Below are positions 15,491-15,589 of a stretch of 15,589 nucleotides of DNA, in pieces. The translations under genes and the position numbers were made by a program. The first letter of the stretch is position 1, and each line of letters opens with the position of its first letter. The notes below the pieces were generated by a model, which worked only from the letters and a program-made list of their open reading frames with translations, was not told the DNA's origin and made no database searches. The stretch spans positions 1-15,589 of the forward strand of contig LT649703.1 in the NCBI GenBank assembly GCA_900128395.1, read 5' to 3'. This DNA is from Stramenopiles sp. TOSAG23-2. Taxonomy: Eukaryota > Sar.

Positions 15491-15589
15491 TCACTTCTTC
15501 CTTTTTTGAAATAAATCATACAAAGACTTTTGCTGTTTACCACCATCATCATTCATTATTTTTCTTTTCTTTTTTTTACTATTTCGTTT
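15491..15589 (-). CDS. C-terminal end of a nuclear protein with PCNA-binding (PIP) box, cut by window edge
   Basis: On the minus strand the frame is open from the window edge for 32 codons to TGA at 15493-15491. The tail reads a basic cluster (SKKKKRKI), an acidic/glycine spacer (MNDDGG), then QKSLYDLFQKRKK at the very end. QKSLYDLF fits the PIP-box pattern Q-x-x-L/I/M-x-x-aromatic/Leu-F, and basic residues after it are typical. PIP boxes dock DNA replication and repair proteins onto PCNA, and KKKKRK can serve as a nuclear localisation signal. A PIP box at the extreme C-terminus is known for the POLD3 subunit of DNA polymerase delta, among others; the rest of the protein would be needed to tell. 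The in-frame ATG here is probably internal. Confidence 0.5.
   Translation of the reverse strand, partial: KRNSKKKKRKIMNDDGGKQQKSLYDLFQKRKK

Overview
The window is AT-rich nuclear-type eukaryotic DNA. Six complete protein genes and one cut off by the right edge are all read without introns in the standard code, with TAA or TGA stops. Signal peptides, a mitochondrial presequence, N-glycosylation sequons, an oligosaccharyltransferase-like subunit and a long EGF-repeat protein point to a single-celled eukaryote. The EGF protein and the beta-rich secreted protein at the right resemble types I associate with stramenopile algae and related flagellates. That lineage guess is inference; the sequence only proves a eukaryote.

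Layout: 1-537 is repeat-bearing non-coding DNA. 538-1473 (+) is a secreted or membrane-anchored glycoprotein. 1474-3276 holds a 75-bp tandem duplication, a 1234-bp inverted-repeat element with 10-bp target duplications and a decayed coding remnant, and further tandem repeats. 3277-4974 (+) is an acyl-CoA oxidase/dehydrogenase-like enzyme with a mitochondrial leader. 5236-6222 (-) looks like the SWP1/ribophorin II subunit of oligosaccharyltransferase, with an exact in-frame duplication of its membrane segment. 7061-8047 (+) is a Cys/His-rich putative zinc protein that may be frameshifted near its end. 8331-12980 (-) is a 1549-residue secreted protein with 31 EGF-like repeats. 14016-15149 (+) is a secreted protein ending in a beta-sandwich-like domain. 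15491-15589 (-) is the C-terminal end of a nuclear protein with a PCNA-interacting (PIP) box.

Four of the seven genes encode secretory-pathway products (glycoprotein, OST subunit, EGF protein, beta-domain protein), and the glycoprotein carries several sequons that the OST would use. There is no operon structure, so shared function is only suggested. Gene pairs are convergent (acyl-CoA enzyme/OST; zinc protein/EGF protein) or divergent (OST/zinc protein; EGF/beta-domain protein).

The strongest unexplained signal is a run of short tandem duplications, with units of about 49 to 132 bp. Several are exact, and four lie at the 3' ends of genes, copying the last codons, the stop and 3' flank, or an in-frame segment. 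Others have diverged slightly, which suggests a continuing process rather than one event, although the exact ones could be assembly errors and should be checked in reads.
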